Translations under genes and position numbers: made by a program
Shown: positions 37,595-46,624 of the stretch, piece by piece
How positions within the stretch are numbered: the stretch's first letter is position 1
Layout: every line of letters starts with the position of its first letter
Notes under the pieces: model-generated
Seen by the model: the letters and a program-made list of their open reading frames with translations, nothing else
Told to the model about the DNA's origin: nothing
The model's database searches: none
DNA from: Marinobacterium iners
Lineage (GTDB): Bacteria > Pseudomonadota > Gammaproteobacteria > Pseudomonadales > Balneatricaceae
Direction of reading: 5' to 3'
Assembly: GCF_017310015.1 (NCBI RefSeq)
Contig: NZ_CP022297.1
Span: 186,001 to 250,000, forward strand
Length of the DNA: 64,000 bases

Positions 37595-38203
37595 ATGACA
37601 GATGAACAGGCCCCCGTAATCGAGCTGCCGGATTTTGACACTTTGGCTGACCTGCTGGTGGAAGAGGGATTGCTGACCCTTTCCCCCGCTGAGCTGCACG
37701 GACTGCTGTGCGGCCAGGTAGCGGCCGGTGCCCGGTTTGATCCGGTCACCCTGTTTGCCCGTATCGGCGAGCTGCTGGATCTGGAGCCGTTCAGCCGAGA
37801 GCTGACGCGTACTGGCATCATGCAGCTGTATCTGGCCACGCTGCAGCAGCTGCAGGCCCCGGACTTCAGCTTTGAACTGGTCCTGCCGGATGATGACCAG
37901 CCACTGGCGGGGCGTGCAGATGCGTTGGGTTTGTGGTGCAGCGGTTTTCTCAGCGGTTTCGGCCTGCAGGAACGCAAGGGTAGCCAGGGGTTGTCGATCG
38001 AAGGCCAGGAAACCCTGCGAGACCTGGCTCAGATCGTTCAGATCACAACGGCTGCCGATGCCGAAGCGGAAGAAGACGAAAATGACCTGATGGAAGTGCA
38101 GGAATACGTACGCATGGCGGCATTACTGGTGTTCAGTGAATGCAATGAGCCGGATGGGCAGCCGAGCGATGCTGCAGCCGAAACAGCGCCTGTTCTGCAC
38201 TGA
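37595..38203 (+). CDS. ygfB: YgfB/YecA (UPF0149) family protein
   Basis: A 202-residue acidic helical protein with LLTLSPAELHGLLCGQVAAG and WCSGFLSGFGL, the UPF0149 signature, and an Asp/Glu-rich C-terminal region (EAEEDENDL). YgfB lacks the SEC-C metal motif of YecA. It is divergent from zapA/zapB-like and is followed by pepP-ubiH-ubiI, the same order as E. coli ygfB-pepP-ubiH-visC. Confidence 0.93.
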   Translation: MTDEQAPVIELPDFDTLADLLVEEGLLTLSPAELHGLLCGQVAAGARFDPVTLFARIGELLDLEPFSRELTRTGIMQLYLATLQQLQAPDFSFELVLPDDDQPLAGRADALGLWCSGFLSGFGLQERKGSQGLSIEGQETLRDLAQIVQITTAADAEAEEDENDLMEVQEYVRMAALLVFSECNEPDGQPSDAAAETAPVLH

Positions 38204-38219
38204 CCGGAGGAAAGCCAGC

Positions 38220-39536
38220 ATGAAAATTGCTCAATCTGAATTTGCCCGTCGCCGCCAAAGATTGCTGGAAAAGTTGCCAGCCGGCAGTGTGGCGCTGGTC
38301 TGTGCAGCCCATCTGAAAACGCGCAACCGCGATGCCGAGTACAGTTTTCGCCAGGACAGCGATTTTTATTACCTGACCGGTTTTAATGAGCCGGACGCCT
38401 TGTTGCTCCTGATTCCCGGTCGAGTCGAGGGTGAGTTTGTGCTTTTCTGTCCGCCGCGCGACCCGCAGATGGAGATCTGGACCGGCTACCGCGCCGGCCC
38501 CGAGGGCTGTGTACGTGATTTTGGCGCGGACCAGGCGTTCTCGCTGACAGAGCTTGAGCAGACAGTGCCGAGCCTGTTGGATGGTGCCAGCCGGCTCTAC
38601 TATGCACTGGGCAGCGATGAAGCCCTGGATGGTCGGGTACGCGGCTGGCTCAACGAGATTCGCGGCCGAGCCCGTCAGGGTGCGCAGGCGCCGGAAGAGC
38701 TGGTGCTGTTGGATAATTTGCTGCATGAGCTGCGCCTGTTCAAGTCTGAAGCCGAGCAGGAGGTGATGCGTCGTGCCGCCGAAATCTCGGCTGAAGCGCA
38801 TTGCCGCGCCATGCGCGCAGCAAACCCCGGGATGCATGAATACCAGCTGGAGGCCGAGATTACCGGCTACTGCATGCAGCAGGGCGCCCGCTTTCAAGCC
38901 TACTCACCGATTGTGGGCGCCGGCGCCAACGCCTGCATTCTGCACTACATCGAAAACAGCGCTCAGATGCAGGATGGTGATCTGGTGCTGATCGATGCCG
39001 GTTGTGAGCTGGACAACTATGCCAGCGATATTACCCGTACCTTTCCGGTCAATGGCCGCTTCAGTGACGAACAAAAGGCGCTGTATCAGCTGGTACTGGA
39101 TACCCAGGAAGCCTGCATCGCGGCGATGAAGCCTGGTGTCCCCTGGAACAAGATTCACGATCTGTCGGTTGAGTGTCTGACCGATGGGCTGATTAAGCTG
39201 GGTCTGCTTGTGGGCGAGCGTGATGCGTTGATTGAGGAAGGTGCCTATCGTCGTTTCTACATGCATCGCATCGGTCACTGGCTGGGGATGGATGTGCATG
39301 ATGTGGGCCAGTACAAATTGAAGAGCGAGTGGCGACCGCTTGAGCCGGGTATGGTGATGACCGTGGAGCCGGGGCTGTATATCGCACCGGATGATGACAG
39401 TGTTGAGCCTCGCTGGCGCGGCATCGGTATCCGTATAGAAGATGATGTGCTGGTCACGCCTGCGGGCTGCGAGGTGCTCACTTCGGCCGTACCCAAAACC
39501 GTTGCCGCCATCGAAGAGCTGATGGCTCGCCGCTGA
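38220..39536 (+). CDS. pepP: Xaa-Pro aminopeptidase
   Basis: Cytoplasmic dimanganese peptidase of 438 residues (E. coli 441) removing N-terminal residues before proline. Metal ligands lie in LIDAGCELDNYASDITRTFP (two Asp), MHRIGHWLGMDVHD (His), TVEPGLYI (Glu) and RIEDDVLVT (Glu). The ATG at 38220 follows GGAGG by ten bases and fits the family start MKIAQSEFARRRQRL. It is 16 bases from ygfB and 17 from ubiH. Confidence 0.96.
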   Translation: MKIAQSEFARRRQRLLEKLPAGSVALVCAAHLKTRNRDAEYSFRQDSDFYYLTGFNEPDALLLLIPGRVEGEFVLFCPPRDPQMEIWTGYRAGPEGCVRDFGADQAFSLTELEQTVPSLLDGASRLYYALGSDEALDGRVRGWLNEIRGRARQGAQAPEELVLLDNLLHELRLFKSEAEQEVMRRAAEISAEAHCRAMRAANPGMHEYQLEAEITGYCMQQGARFQAYSPIVGAGANACILHYIENSAQMQDGDLVLIDAGCELDNYASDITRTFPVNGRFSDEQKALYQLVLDTQEACIAAMKPGVPWNKIHDLSVECLTDGLIKLGLLVGERDALIEEGAYRRFYMHRIGHWLGMDVHDVGQYKLKSEWRPLEPGMVMTVEPGLYIAPDDDSVEPRWRGIGIRIEDDVLVTPAGCEVLTSAVPKTVAAIEELMARR

Positions 39537-39553
39537 CTCAGTGAGGAACGCGC

Positions 39554-40798
39554 ATGCAGCAGTATGATCTGGTCATAATTGGTGGCGGCATGGTCGGGGC
39601 GAGTCTGGCCTGCGCCCTGCTGCCAACGGCAAAAGCGCTCAATTTGCGGATGGCACTGGTCGAAGCCCAGCCTTTGCCGGGTGCGGATGAGCCGATTTTC
39701 ACCCCCAGTTACGACAATCGCTCAACGGCGCTGGCTCAGGGTGTGCGCACCCTGTATGAGCGTATGGGGCTTTGGCAGGCGCTGCAGGCTCATCTGACGC
39801 CGATCAATACCATACACGTGTCCGAGCGCGGGCGTTTCGGCACCACCCGGCTACAGGCCGAGGATGAGGCCGTCCCGGCGCTGGGCTATGTGGTGGAAAA
39901 CCATTGGCTGGGTCAGGTGTTGAATAGCCAGCTACAGCGCAATGTTGGTCCGTGGCTGACTCTGATGGCGCCGGTCGAGGTGACTGCGCTGGAGCAGCGT
40001 GCCGGCGGCAACAGGCTGCAGCTGCAGGTCAACGGCGAGCAGCAGAGACTGCAGGCTGACCTGATGGTCATGGCTGACGGTGGTCGCTCGTCCCTGCGCG
40101 AACAGCTGGGAATCGGCTACAGCGTACAGTCCTATGATCAGCATGCACTGGTTGCCAATGTGTCACTGGATCGGCCGCACCGCAACATAGCCTATGAGCG
40201 CTTCACTCAGGATGGCCCGCTGGCGCTGCTGCCCGGCGAATCGATCAACGGCCACAACCGTTGCGGTCTGGTCTGGACTCTGGGTGATGACGAGCTGGAC
40301 GGGGTTCTGGCGCTGGATGACGCGGCGTTTCTGGCGCGCCTGCAGGAGCGCTTCGGTTACCGTGCCGGCCGTTTTACCGCGGTGGGTGAGCGCTATCACT
40401 ACCCGCTGAAGCTGTCGCTGGCAGAAGAGCAGGTGCGTGCCGGGTTGGTGGTGCTGGGTAACGCCGCGCACGCCCTGCATCCGATCGCCGGACAGGGCTA
40501 CAATCTTGCCCTGCGCGGCGCTGTTGCGCTGGCAGACTTGATCATCGCGCGCAAGCGTGCCGACCTTGCGCTGGGTGACCTGACTGCGCTGCAGAAGTTT
40601 GTTGAGCAGCGGCGGCAGGATCAGTTTCGTACCATTCAGTTCAGTGATCGAACCATGAAACTGTTTACCAGCCACAATCCACTGCTGCGGGCTCTGCGTG
40701 GCAGCGGGCTGCAGCTGCTTGAAAGTTGTCCTCCTGCCAAAACCCTGTTTGCCCGTGCCGCCATGGGGCTTGACCAGCCCTCCGCACGGCTACGCTGA
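39554..40798 (+). CDS. ubiH: 2-octaprenyl-6-methoxyphenol hydroxylase
   Basis: FAD monooxygenase of 414 residues in ubiquinone synthesis (C1 hydroxylation of the ring). The FAD fingerprint is DLVIIGGGMVGASLACALL at the N-terminus, the family-specific DNRSTALAQG follows, then MADGGRSSLREQ and the second FAD motif VVLGNAAHALHPIAGQGYNLALRG. It is tightly placed after pepP with GAGGAA as ribosome site. Confidence 0.95.
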   Translation: MQQYDLVIIGGGMVGASLACALLPTAKALNLRMALVEAQPLPGADEPIFTPSYDNRSTALAQGVRTLYERMGLWQALQAHLTPINTIHVSERGRFGTTRLQAEDEAVPALGYVVENHWLGQVLNSQLQRNVGPWLTLMAPVEVTALEQRAGGNRLQLQVNGEQQRLQADLMVMADGGRSSLREQLGIGYSVQSYDQHALVANVSLDRPHRNIAYERFTQDGPLALLPGESINGHNRCGLVWTLGDDELDGVLALDDAAFLARLQERFGYRAGRFTAVGERYHYPLKLSLAEEQVRAGLVVLGNAAHALHPIAGQGYNLALRGAVALADLIIARKRADLALGDLTALQKFVEQRRQDQFRTIQFSDRTMKLFTSHNPLLRALRGSGLQLLESCPPAKTLFARAAMGLDQPSARLR

Positions 40799-40823
40799 CC
40801 CCCCTTTCCTGTCGGAGCTGAAC

Positions 40824-42089
40824 ATGACCTCATCCTCTATGACCGATATTGTGATCAGTGGCGCCGGCATGGTGGGCGCCGCACTGGCCTGTGCGCTGGC
40901 ACCTTCAGGTGTCAGGATCCAGCTGCTTGAGCAGCGTCCCGGATCGTTGCAACAGTGGTTGGCAGAAGCCGACGCAGCCATGACTCCGGGCAGGCATGAC
41001 GCCCGCGTCAGTGCTCTCAATCTGGCATCTGTTCAACTGCTGACCTCTTTGTCCGCCTGGAGCGGTGTGCAGGCAAGGCGTGCCGCAGCCTATACCGATA
41101 TGGAGGTTTGGGATGGAGAGGGCAGTGGCCGTATCCATTTCAGTGCCGATGCCCTGCATGAAAACTGCCTGGGCTATATTGTTGAGAACAGTGTGATATT
41201 GGCGGCGCTGCATGAGCAGCTCAATCGGTTTGATAATGTGGAATTGATCAGCGATGTCTCCCTGAGGCAGTTGTCGGCTCCTGATACCGATGGTCACCGC
41301 GAGCTGGTGTTGAGTAATGGTCGTCGCATTGAGACTCGGTTGCTGGTAGGGGCTGATGGAGCGGAATCCCTGACGCGACAGTTGTCAGGCATTGGTGCCA
41401 CTGAGTGGGACTATGGTCATCACGCCATTGTCACCACTGTTCACACCGAACAGTCACACGCGGATACCTGCTGGCAGCGCTTTACCGAAGATGGCCCACT
41501 GGCACTGTTGCCGCTGGCGGCAGAGAATGATCGTACCCTGTCAATTGTCTGGTCGACTTCACCCGAGCATGCTGCCAGCTTGATGGCGTTGGATGAAGCT
41601 GACTTCTGCACCGCCCTTGGGCGCGCTTTTGGGCACCGTCTGGGGCGCATCGAGGGCTGTGACGAACGCCGCTCGATTGTGCTGCGCCAGCGCCACGCAC
41701 ACCGCTATGCCGAGACGGGACTTGCACTGGTGGGTGATGCCGCCCATACCATCCACCCCTTGGCCGGGCAGGGCGTAAATCTCGGTTTTATGGATGCCGC
41801 CGCGTTGGCTGAAGTGCTGCTGGCAGCCAAGACGCGAGGTGAGCGCTGGACCGATGAAGCGGTGTTGCGCCGCTTCCAGCGTCAGCGTCGTAGCGCCAAT
41901 CTGACCATGGCTGCTGCCATGGAAGGGTTTCGTCGCCTGTTTGCACCCCGGCCGCCGGTTGTGCGTCTGTTACGCAGCTGTGGCATGAATCTGACCGACC
42001 GGCTGGAGCCGCTTAAACAACACCTGGTGCTGCAGGCGATGGGGCTTTCGGGTGAGCGACCGGCGCTGGCGCGGCGTCCGACTATTTGA
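40824..42089 (+). CDS. ubiI: UbiH/UbiF/VisC-family FAD hydroxylase (UbiI-like)
   Basis: Second FAD monooxygenase of 421 residues, a paralogue of UbiH. It has DIVISGAGMVGAALACALA, HDARVSALNLASVQLL, VGADGAESLTRQ and LVGDAAHTIHPLAGQGVNLGFMD. Position after pepP-ubiH matches visC (ubiI), the C5 hydroxylase of ubiquinone synthesis; UbiF-type function cannot be excluded. The ATG at 40824 has GGAG seven bases upstream, while the longer frame from 40698 lies inside ubiH. Confidence 0.9.
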   Translation: MTSSSMTDIVISGAGMVGAALACALAPSGVRIQLLEQRPGSLQQWLAEADAAMTPGRHDARVSALNLASVQLLTSLSAWSGVQARRAAAYTDMEVWDGEGSGRIHFSADALHENCLGYIVENSVILAALHEQLNRFDNVELISDVSLRQLSAPDTDGHRELVLSNGRRIETRLLVGADGAESLTRQLSGIGATEWDYGHHAIVTTVHTEQSHADTCWQRFTEDGPLALLPLAAENDRTLSIVWSTSPEHAASLMALDEADFCTALGRAFGHRLGRIEGCDERRSIVLRQRHAHRYAETGLALVGDAAHTIHPLAGQGVNLGFMDAAALAEVLLAAKTRGERWTDEAVLRRFQRQRRSANLTMAAAMEGFRRLFAPRPPVVRLLRSCGMNLTDRLEPLKQHLVLQAMGLSGERPALARRPTI

Positions 42090-42203
42090 CGGGCGGTTAA
42101 AGATTGAACTGCGGCGTAAATGCCGATACATTGTCTTCCCTTTTTTTGTGTTAACCGGTTGCGACGTGGCTGTTGAAGCTGCAAATTCCGAACACTGCTG
42201 CAG

Positions 42204-43319
42204 ATGAGTTTGCCGATGGGACATAAGACCGCACTCTACGAACAACATCATGCGCTGGGCGCCAAGCTGGTTGATTTCAGTGGCTGGGAAATGCCGCTGC
42301 ACTATGGTTCTCAGGTTGAAGAGCATCACAAGGTGCGCCAGAGCGCAGGCATGTTCGATGTGTCCCACATGACAGTGGTGGATGTTTCCGGAGCTCAGGC
42401 ACGCAGTTACCTGCGCCACCTGCTGGCCAACGATGTGGCACTGTTGCGGCAGAAGGGCAAGGCGCTTTACAGCGGCATGTTGAACGAAAAGGGCGGCGTG
42501 ATCGATGATCTGATCGTCTATTTGATGACCGAACCGGATTCATCCGGTGAATGGTATCGGGTAGTGGTCAACTGTGGTACCCGTGACAAGGATCTGCTCT
42601 GGATGGCTGATCAGGCCGTGCGCTTTGACGTTACGCTGACCGAGCAGCCCGACCTGGCCATGATTGCTGTACAGGGCCCGAAAGCGCGTCAGCGTGTGGA
42701 GCAGGTGGTAAGCGAGTCTCGTGCCCGCCTGATTTCCGAGCTGAAGCCCTTTGTGGGCCAGGAATCGGAAGGCTGGTTTATTGCGCGTACCGGCTATACT
42801 GGTGAGGACGGCCTGGAAATCATGCTGCCCGAAGAAGAGGCGGTGGACTTCTGGCAGCACTTGCTGGACGCGGGTGTCGCTCCTTGTGGTCTGGGCGCTC
42901 GTGATACCCTGCGACTGGAAGCGGGCATGAACCTGTACGGCTCCGATATGGATGAAAGTGTATCACCACTGGCCGCTGGCATGGGCTGGACCATCGCCTG
43001 GAATCCGTCAGAACGTGACTTTGTCGGTCGAGCAGCGCTGGAAGCACAGAAGGCTGACGGGGTTGCCGAACGCCAGGTAGGTCTGGTCCTGACTGAACGT
43101 GGGGTGCTGCGCTCCCACCAGAAAGTGGTGGTCGATGGGCTGGGTGAAGGTGAAATTACCAGCGGCAGCTTCTCACCGACCCTGGGACACTCCATTGCGC
43201 TGGCGCGGGTGCCGGCAGGTATCGGCAGTGACGCCGAAGTCGAAGTGCGTGGCAAGCGCGTGCGCGTGCAGGTGGTGAAACCGCCGTTCGTACGCCATGG
43301 TGAAAAAGTTTTTTCCTGA
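42204..43319 (+). CDS. gcvT: Glycine cleavage system aminomethyltransferase (T-protein)
   Basis: Transfers the aminomethyl carbon from lipoylated H-protein to tetrahydrofolate. The 371 residues include LVDFSGWEMPLHYGSQVEEH, FDVSHMTVVDVSG, ARTGYTGEDGLEIM and LGARDTLRLEAGMNLYG. The start may be 42204 or the in-frame ATG at 42216 (MGHKTALY); neither has a clear ribosome site. gcvH follows 29 bases later. I see no glycine riboswitch in the 114-base leader. Confidence 0.96.
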   Translation: MSLPMGHKTALYEQHHALGAKLVDFSGWEMPLHYGSQVEEHHKVRQSAGMFDVSHMTVVDVSGAQARSYLRHLLANDVALLRQKGKALYSGMLNEKGGVIDDLIVYLMTEPDSSGEWYRVVVNCGTRDKDLLWMADQAVRFDVTLTEQPDLAMIAVQGPKARQRVEQVVSESRARLISELKPFVGQESEGWFIARTGYTGEDGLEIMLPEEEAVDFWQHLLDAGVAPCGLGARDTLRLEAGMNLYGSDMDESVSPLAAGMGWTIAWNPSERDFVGRAALEAQKADGVAERQVGLVLTERGVLRSHQKVVVDGLGEGEITSGSFSPTLGHSIALARVPAGIGSDAEVEVRGKRVRVQVVKPPFVRHGEKVFS

Positions 43320-43348
43320 ATCCTGAACAAGACCGATAGGAAGCCCAG

Positions 43349-43741
43349 ATGAGCAACATCCCCAATGAACTGAAATATGTCGCCAGCCACGAGTGGATCC
43401 GCGAAGAGGGTGAAGGTGTCGTGACCATCGGTATTACCGAGCACGCTCAGGACCTGCTGGGTGATGTGGTGTTTGTCGAATTGCCGGATGTGGGTGATGA
43501 AGTTTCAGCCGGGGATGATGCCGGTGTGGTGGAATCCGTCAAGGCCGCTTCCGATGTCTATGCTCCTCTCAGTGGTGAGGTCGTGGAAATCAATGAAGCA
43601 CTTGAAGATTCTCCAGAACTGGTCAACTCTGATCCCTATGGTGATGGCTGGTTCTTCAAACTCAAGCTGACGGACCCGGCAGAGCTCGATGATCTGCTGG
43701 ATGCCGACGGATACGCAGCGCACTGCGAGTCCGAAAGCTGA
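43349..43741 (+). CDS. gcvH: Glycine cleavage system H-protein
   Basis: Lipoyl carrier of 130 residues. The lipoylated lysine is Lys65 in VVESVKAASDVYAP, and the N-terminal YVASHEWIREEGEG and C-terminal NSDPYGDGWFFKLKL match the family. It is cotranscribed with gcvT; gcvP is not adjacent, since a terminator and an rRNA methyltransferase gene follow. Confidence 0.97.
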   Translation: MSNIPNELKYVASHEWIREEGEGVVTIGITEHAQDLLGDVVFVELPDVGDEVSAGDDAGVVESVKAASDVYAPLSGEVVEINEALEDSPELVNSDPYGDGWFFKLKLTDPAELDDLLDADGYAAHCESES

Positions 43742-43768
43742 ACCCGGCCGTTGGGCCTGCATAATTCC

Positions 43769-43794
43769 ACTGTCCCGGCTCAGGCCGGGACAGT
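43769..43794 (+). terminator. Hairpin terminator after gcvH
   Basis: Perfect 11-bp stem ACTGTCCCGGC / GCCGGGACAGT with a TCAG loop, 28 bases after gcvH. The following sequence is only weakly T-rich. Confidence 0.75.
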
Positions 43795-43816
43795 CATTTC
43801 AGAGCATGTGAATACG

Positions 43817-45013
43817 ATGAATCTCAGACCCCTCCAGCTTCAGAACAATGCAGACCGCCGCCTTAGGGCTGGCCACCTCTGGATCTACAGCAACGAAGTG
43901 GACAACCAGGCCACACCGCTGAAGGCTTTCGAGCCCGGTGAGCAGGTGGTGGTACAGGATGCCCGTGGCAAAGCGCTGGGTATTGCCTCGGTAAACCCCA
44001 ATACACTGATCTGTGGCCGAATGCTGAGCCGGGATCTGCGTTATCCGCTGGATCGCTCGCTGCTGGTACATCGCTTCAAGGTGGCCCAGTCACTGCGTGA
44101 AATGTGCTTTGATCAGCCCTGCTACCGGTTGATCTTTGGCGATGCCGATCTTTTGCCCGGGCTGGTGGTGGACCGTTTCTACGACATCTTTGTGGTGCAG
44201 ATTTCCAGTGCCGGCATGGAACAGCTGCAGCAGGAGATCGTGGATGCGCTTAACAAAGTGTTCCAGCCGCAGGCGATTGTGTTCCGCAATGACGGCAAGA
44301 TGCGTGCAACCGAAGGCTTGGAGACCTATGTCGAAGTGGTGCAGGGCGAAGTGCCGGAGCTGGCCCCGCTGATGGAAAACGGGGTGAACCTGCTGGCGCC
44401 GATTCTGACTGGACAGAAGACGGGTTGGTTTTATGACCACCGTGAGAACCGGGCGCGCATGCAGACGCTGGTCAAGGGCAAGCGGGTGCTGGATCTGTTC
44501 AGTTACGTTGGCGGCTGGGGGGCGCAGGCACTGGCCGCCGGCTCCTCCGAAGTGGTGTGTGTGGATGCTTCGGTGACGGCGCTGGAAGTAGCAGCCGAAA
44601 ATGCGCGCATCAATGAGGGTGAAACCCGCTTTCGGGGCCTGCAGGGCGATGCCTTTGACCTGTGCAAGGCACTGGTCGCCGACAAGGAGCGCTTTGATGT
44701 AGTGATTGTGGACCCGCCGGCCTTTATCGCCCGGCGCAAGGATATCCGCAACGGCGAGCGTGCCTATGCCCGTATCAATAATCTGGCCATGCGGCTGCTG
44801 GAAAAGGACGGCACACTGATATCCGCGTCCTGTTCCATGCATCTGGAAAAGAGCCGCCTGGTGGATATTCTGCGCGCGAACAGCCGCGAGCTGGATCGTA
44901 ACGGCCAGATCTTCGCGCAGGGCAGCCAGGGCTCGGATCACCCGATCCATCCGGCCATTCCCGAAACCGAATACCTGAAAGCCTACTTTATGCGCGTGCT
45001 GCCTGCAGGTTAA
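43817..45013 (+). CDS. rlmI: Class I SAM-dependent rRNA methyltransferase (RlmI-like)
   Basis: A 398-residue protein with an N-terminal PUA domain (LRAGHLWIYSNEV, GEQVVVQDARG) and a C-terminal methyltransferase domain: QKTGWFYDHRENRARM, SAM motif VLDLFSYVGGWG and catalytic VIVDPPAF with a later SCSMHL. RlmI makes m5C1962 in 23S rRNA. The ATG at 43817 begins MNLRPLQLQNNADRRL; an upstream extension to 43751 crosses the terminator and is discounted. Confidence 0.9.
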   Translation: MNLRPLQLQNNADRRLRAGHLWIYSNEVDNQATPLKAFEPGEQVVVQDARGKALGIASVNPNTLICGRMLSRDLRYPLDRSLLVHRFKVAQSLREMCFDQPCYRLIFGDADLLPGLVVDRFYDIFVVQISSAGMEQLQQEIVDALNKVFQPQAIVFRNDGKMRATEGLETYVEVVQGEVPELAPLMENGVNLLAPILTGQKTGWFYDHRENRARMQTLVKGKRVLDLFSYVGGWGAQALAAGSSEVVCVDASVTALEVAAENARINEGETRFRGLQGDAFDLCKALVADKERFDVVIVDPPAFIARRKDIRNGERAYARINNLAMRLLEKDGTLISASCSMHLEKSRLVDILRANSRELDRNGQIFAQGSQGSDHPIHPAIPETEYLKAYFMRVLPAG

Positions 45014-45040
45014 ACAGGTCGAGAGTCAGAGGAGAACGCA

Positions 45041-46078
45041 ATGCAGTATCAAATGCTGGGACAGTCCGAGCTGAATGTCAGCCGTATCGCACTGGGGACC
45101 ATGACCTTCGGGCGTCAGAACAGTGAGGCAGAAGCGTTCGAACAGCTCGATTATGCCTTGGCTCAGGGCGTGAACCTGATCGATGCCGCCGAGATGTATC
45201 CGGTGCCCACCGCTGCAGAGTTTCAGGGGCGTACGGAGCAGTATATCGGCAATTGGATGCGACAACGCGGTTGTCGGGATCAGGTCGTACTGGCCACCAA
45301 GGCAGCCGGTCCTGGCGAGATGGTTAGCTATTTGCGTCCTGATCTGCACCATGACGAGGCCAATCTGCGTGCGGCAATCGAAGGCAGCCTTACCCGTTTG
45401 CAAACGGATTATATCGACCTGTATCAGCTGCACTGGCCCGATCGCAAGACCAACTTCTTTGGCCAGCTGGGCTATCAGCACGACCCTTCAGCCGATGGCA
45501 CGCCATTGGCTGAAACATTGCGTGTACTGGGGGACCTGGTAAGCGAGGGCAAGGTCCGCTACATCGGTCTGTCCAACGAAACCCCCTGGGGTACCATGAA
45601 GTGCCTTCAGCTGGCCGAGCAGCTGGGTCTGCCTCGGATTATCTCGGTACAGAATCCCTACAGCCTGCTCAACCGCACAACCGAGGTAGGGCTTGCCGAG
45701 GTGCTGCTGCGTGAAAAGGTGGGTCTGTTGGCCTACTCACCGCTGGGATTTGGCGTGCTCAGCGGCAAATACGCAGGAGGGGCTCGGCCTGAGGGATCGC
45801 GTCTGGCGCTGTTCCCTGAGTACAAGCGCTACATTACCGAGCAGGGACTTGCGGCCACCGATGCCTATTTGGCGCTGGCGGCCGAGCAGGGCATGGACCC
45901 GGCACAAATGGCGCTGGCCTATGTGAACAGCAGGCCTTTCCTGGGCAGTAATATCATTGGCGCGACTCGCATGACCCAGCTGCGCAGTAACCTCGCGTCC
46001 CTGCAGCTGACCCTGACTTCCGACCTGTTGGCAGAGATTGAAGCGATTCATCAATGCTACCCCAGCCCCTGTCCCTGA
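45041..46078 (+). CDS. tas: Aldo/keto reductase, Tas-like
   Basis: NADP-dependent oxidoreductase of 345 residues (E. coli Tas 346). The AKR tetrad is visible as Asp48 and Tyr53 (IDAAEMYP), Lys in VLATKAAGP and His in YQLHWPDRKTNFFG. The last of these, with the long loop, is characteristic of Tas. The physiological substrate is unknown. A GAGGAG ribosome site precedes the ATG. Confidence 0.9.
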   Translation: MQYQMLGQSELNVSRIALGTMTFGRQNSEAEAFEQLDYALAQGVNLIDAAEMYPVPTAAEFQGRTEQYIGNWMRQRGCRDQVVLATKAAGPGEMVSYLRPDLHHDEANLRAAIEGSLTRLQTDYIDLYQLHWPDRKTNFFGQLGYQHDPSADGTPLAETLRVLGDLVSEGKVRYIGLSNETPWGTMKCLQLAEQLGLPRIISVQNPYSLLNRTTEVGLAEVLLREKVGLLAYSPLGFGVLSGKYAGGARPEGSRLALFPEYKRYITEQGLAATDAYLALAAEQGMDPAQMALAYVNSRPFLGSNIIGATRMTQLRSNLASLQLTLTSDLLAEIEAIHQCYPSPCP

Positions 46079-46155
46079 CTATAATCAAGACAGAAGCAGG
46101 CAACGATCTGAGATAATAGCTGCAAAAGACGACCGGTGATCCAAGGAGAGTCAAT

Positions 46156-46575
46156 ATGATTCATCAGCAACGCGTAGAGGATTTGATGCAGCCTGTACCC
46201 CATCCGCTGCACGTGGAGATGACGCTGGCCGAGGCGGTGGATCTGATACTGCAGTCTGGCCAGAGCGGTTTGCCCGTGGTTGATGATGAGTATCGGGTGT
46301 GTGGCTTTGTGTCCGAGCATGATTGTGTCGGTTATCTAATCAGCGGCAGTTACCACTGTGATAGCCGGATTCAGGTGCGCGATATCATGTTCAGCGAGCC
46401 GCTGTGTGCCAGCCCCGGAGAGAACATTATTGATCAGGTGCAGAAAATGGGCGGTGATAAACCCAAAACTTGGCCGGTCGTGGGCAAGGACGGTCGGCTG
46501 GCGGGGGTGATTAGCCGTCGTTCCATCATGCGTGCGCTTAATGCCAGCATGAAAGCCTGCCGCACGCGCCTCTGA
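46156..46575 (+). CDS. Paired CBS-domain protein
   Basis: A stand-alone 139-residue protein consisting of two CBS repeats (VEDLMQPVPHPLHVEMTLAE... with GLPVVDDEYRVCGFVSEHD, and VRDIMFSEPLCASPGENI with WPVVGKDGRLAGVISRR). Such modules bind adenine nucleotides and act as regulators of a partner; none can be named here. It has a strong AAGGAGAG ribosome site. A -10-like TATAAT lies about 75 bases upstream. Confidence 0.88.
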   Translation: MIHQQRVEDLMQPVPHPLHVEMTLAEAVDLILQSGQSGLPVVDDEYRVCGFVSEHDCVGYLISGSYHCDSRIQVRDIMFSEPLCASPGENIIDQVQKMGGDKPKTWPVVGKDGRLAGVISRRSIMRALNASMKACRTRL

Positions 46576-46581
46576 TGGGGA

Positions 46582-46619
46582 ATGGCCGCGCCGAAACAGA
46601 GTCACCCCGGCGCAGCCAT
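46582..46619. terminator. Hairpin between convergent CBS and HAD genes
   Basis: Arms ATGGCCGCGCCG (46582-46593) and CGGCGCAGCCAT (46608-46619) pair with a single mismatch around a 14-base loop in the 49-base convergent gap. No strong T-run on either side. Confidence 0.5.
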
Positions 46620-46624
46620 CGATA

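Noticed and set aside
42090..42203. Glycine riboswitch before gcvT
   Set aside because: The 114-base leader lacks the conserved tandem-aptamer core; only a small CGGC/GCCG stem and a T-run are present.
44090..44950. Open frame of 286 codons antisense to the rRNA methyltransferase gene
   Set aside because: Shadow of a gene with clear SAM-binding and PUA motifs; no start context of its own.
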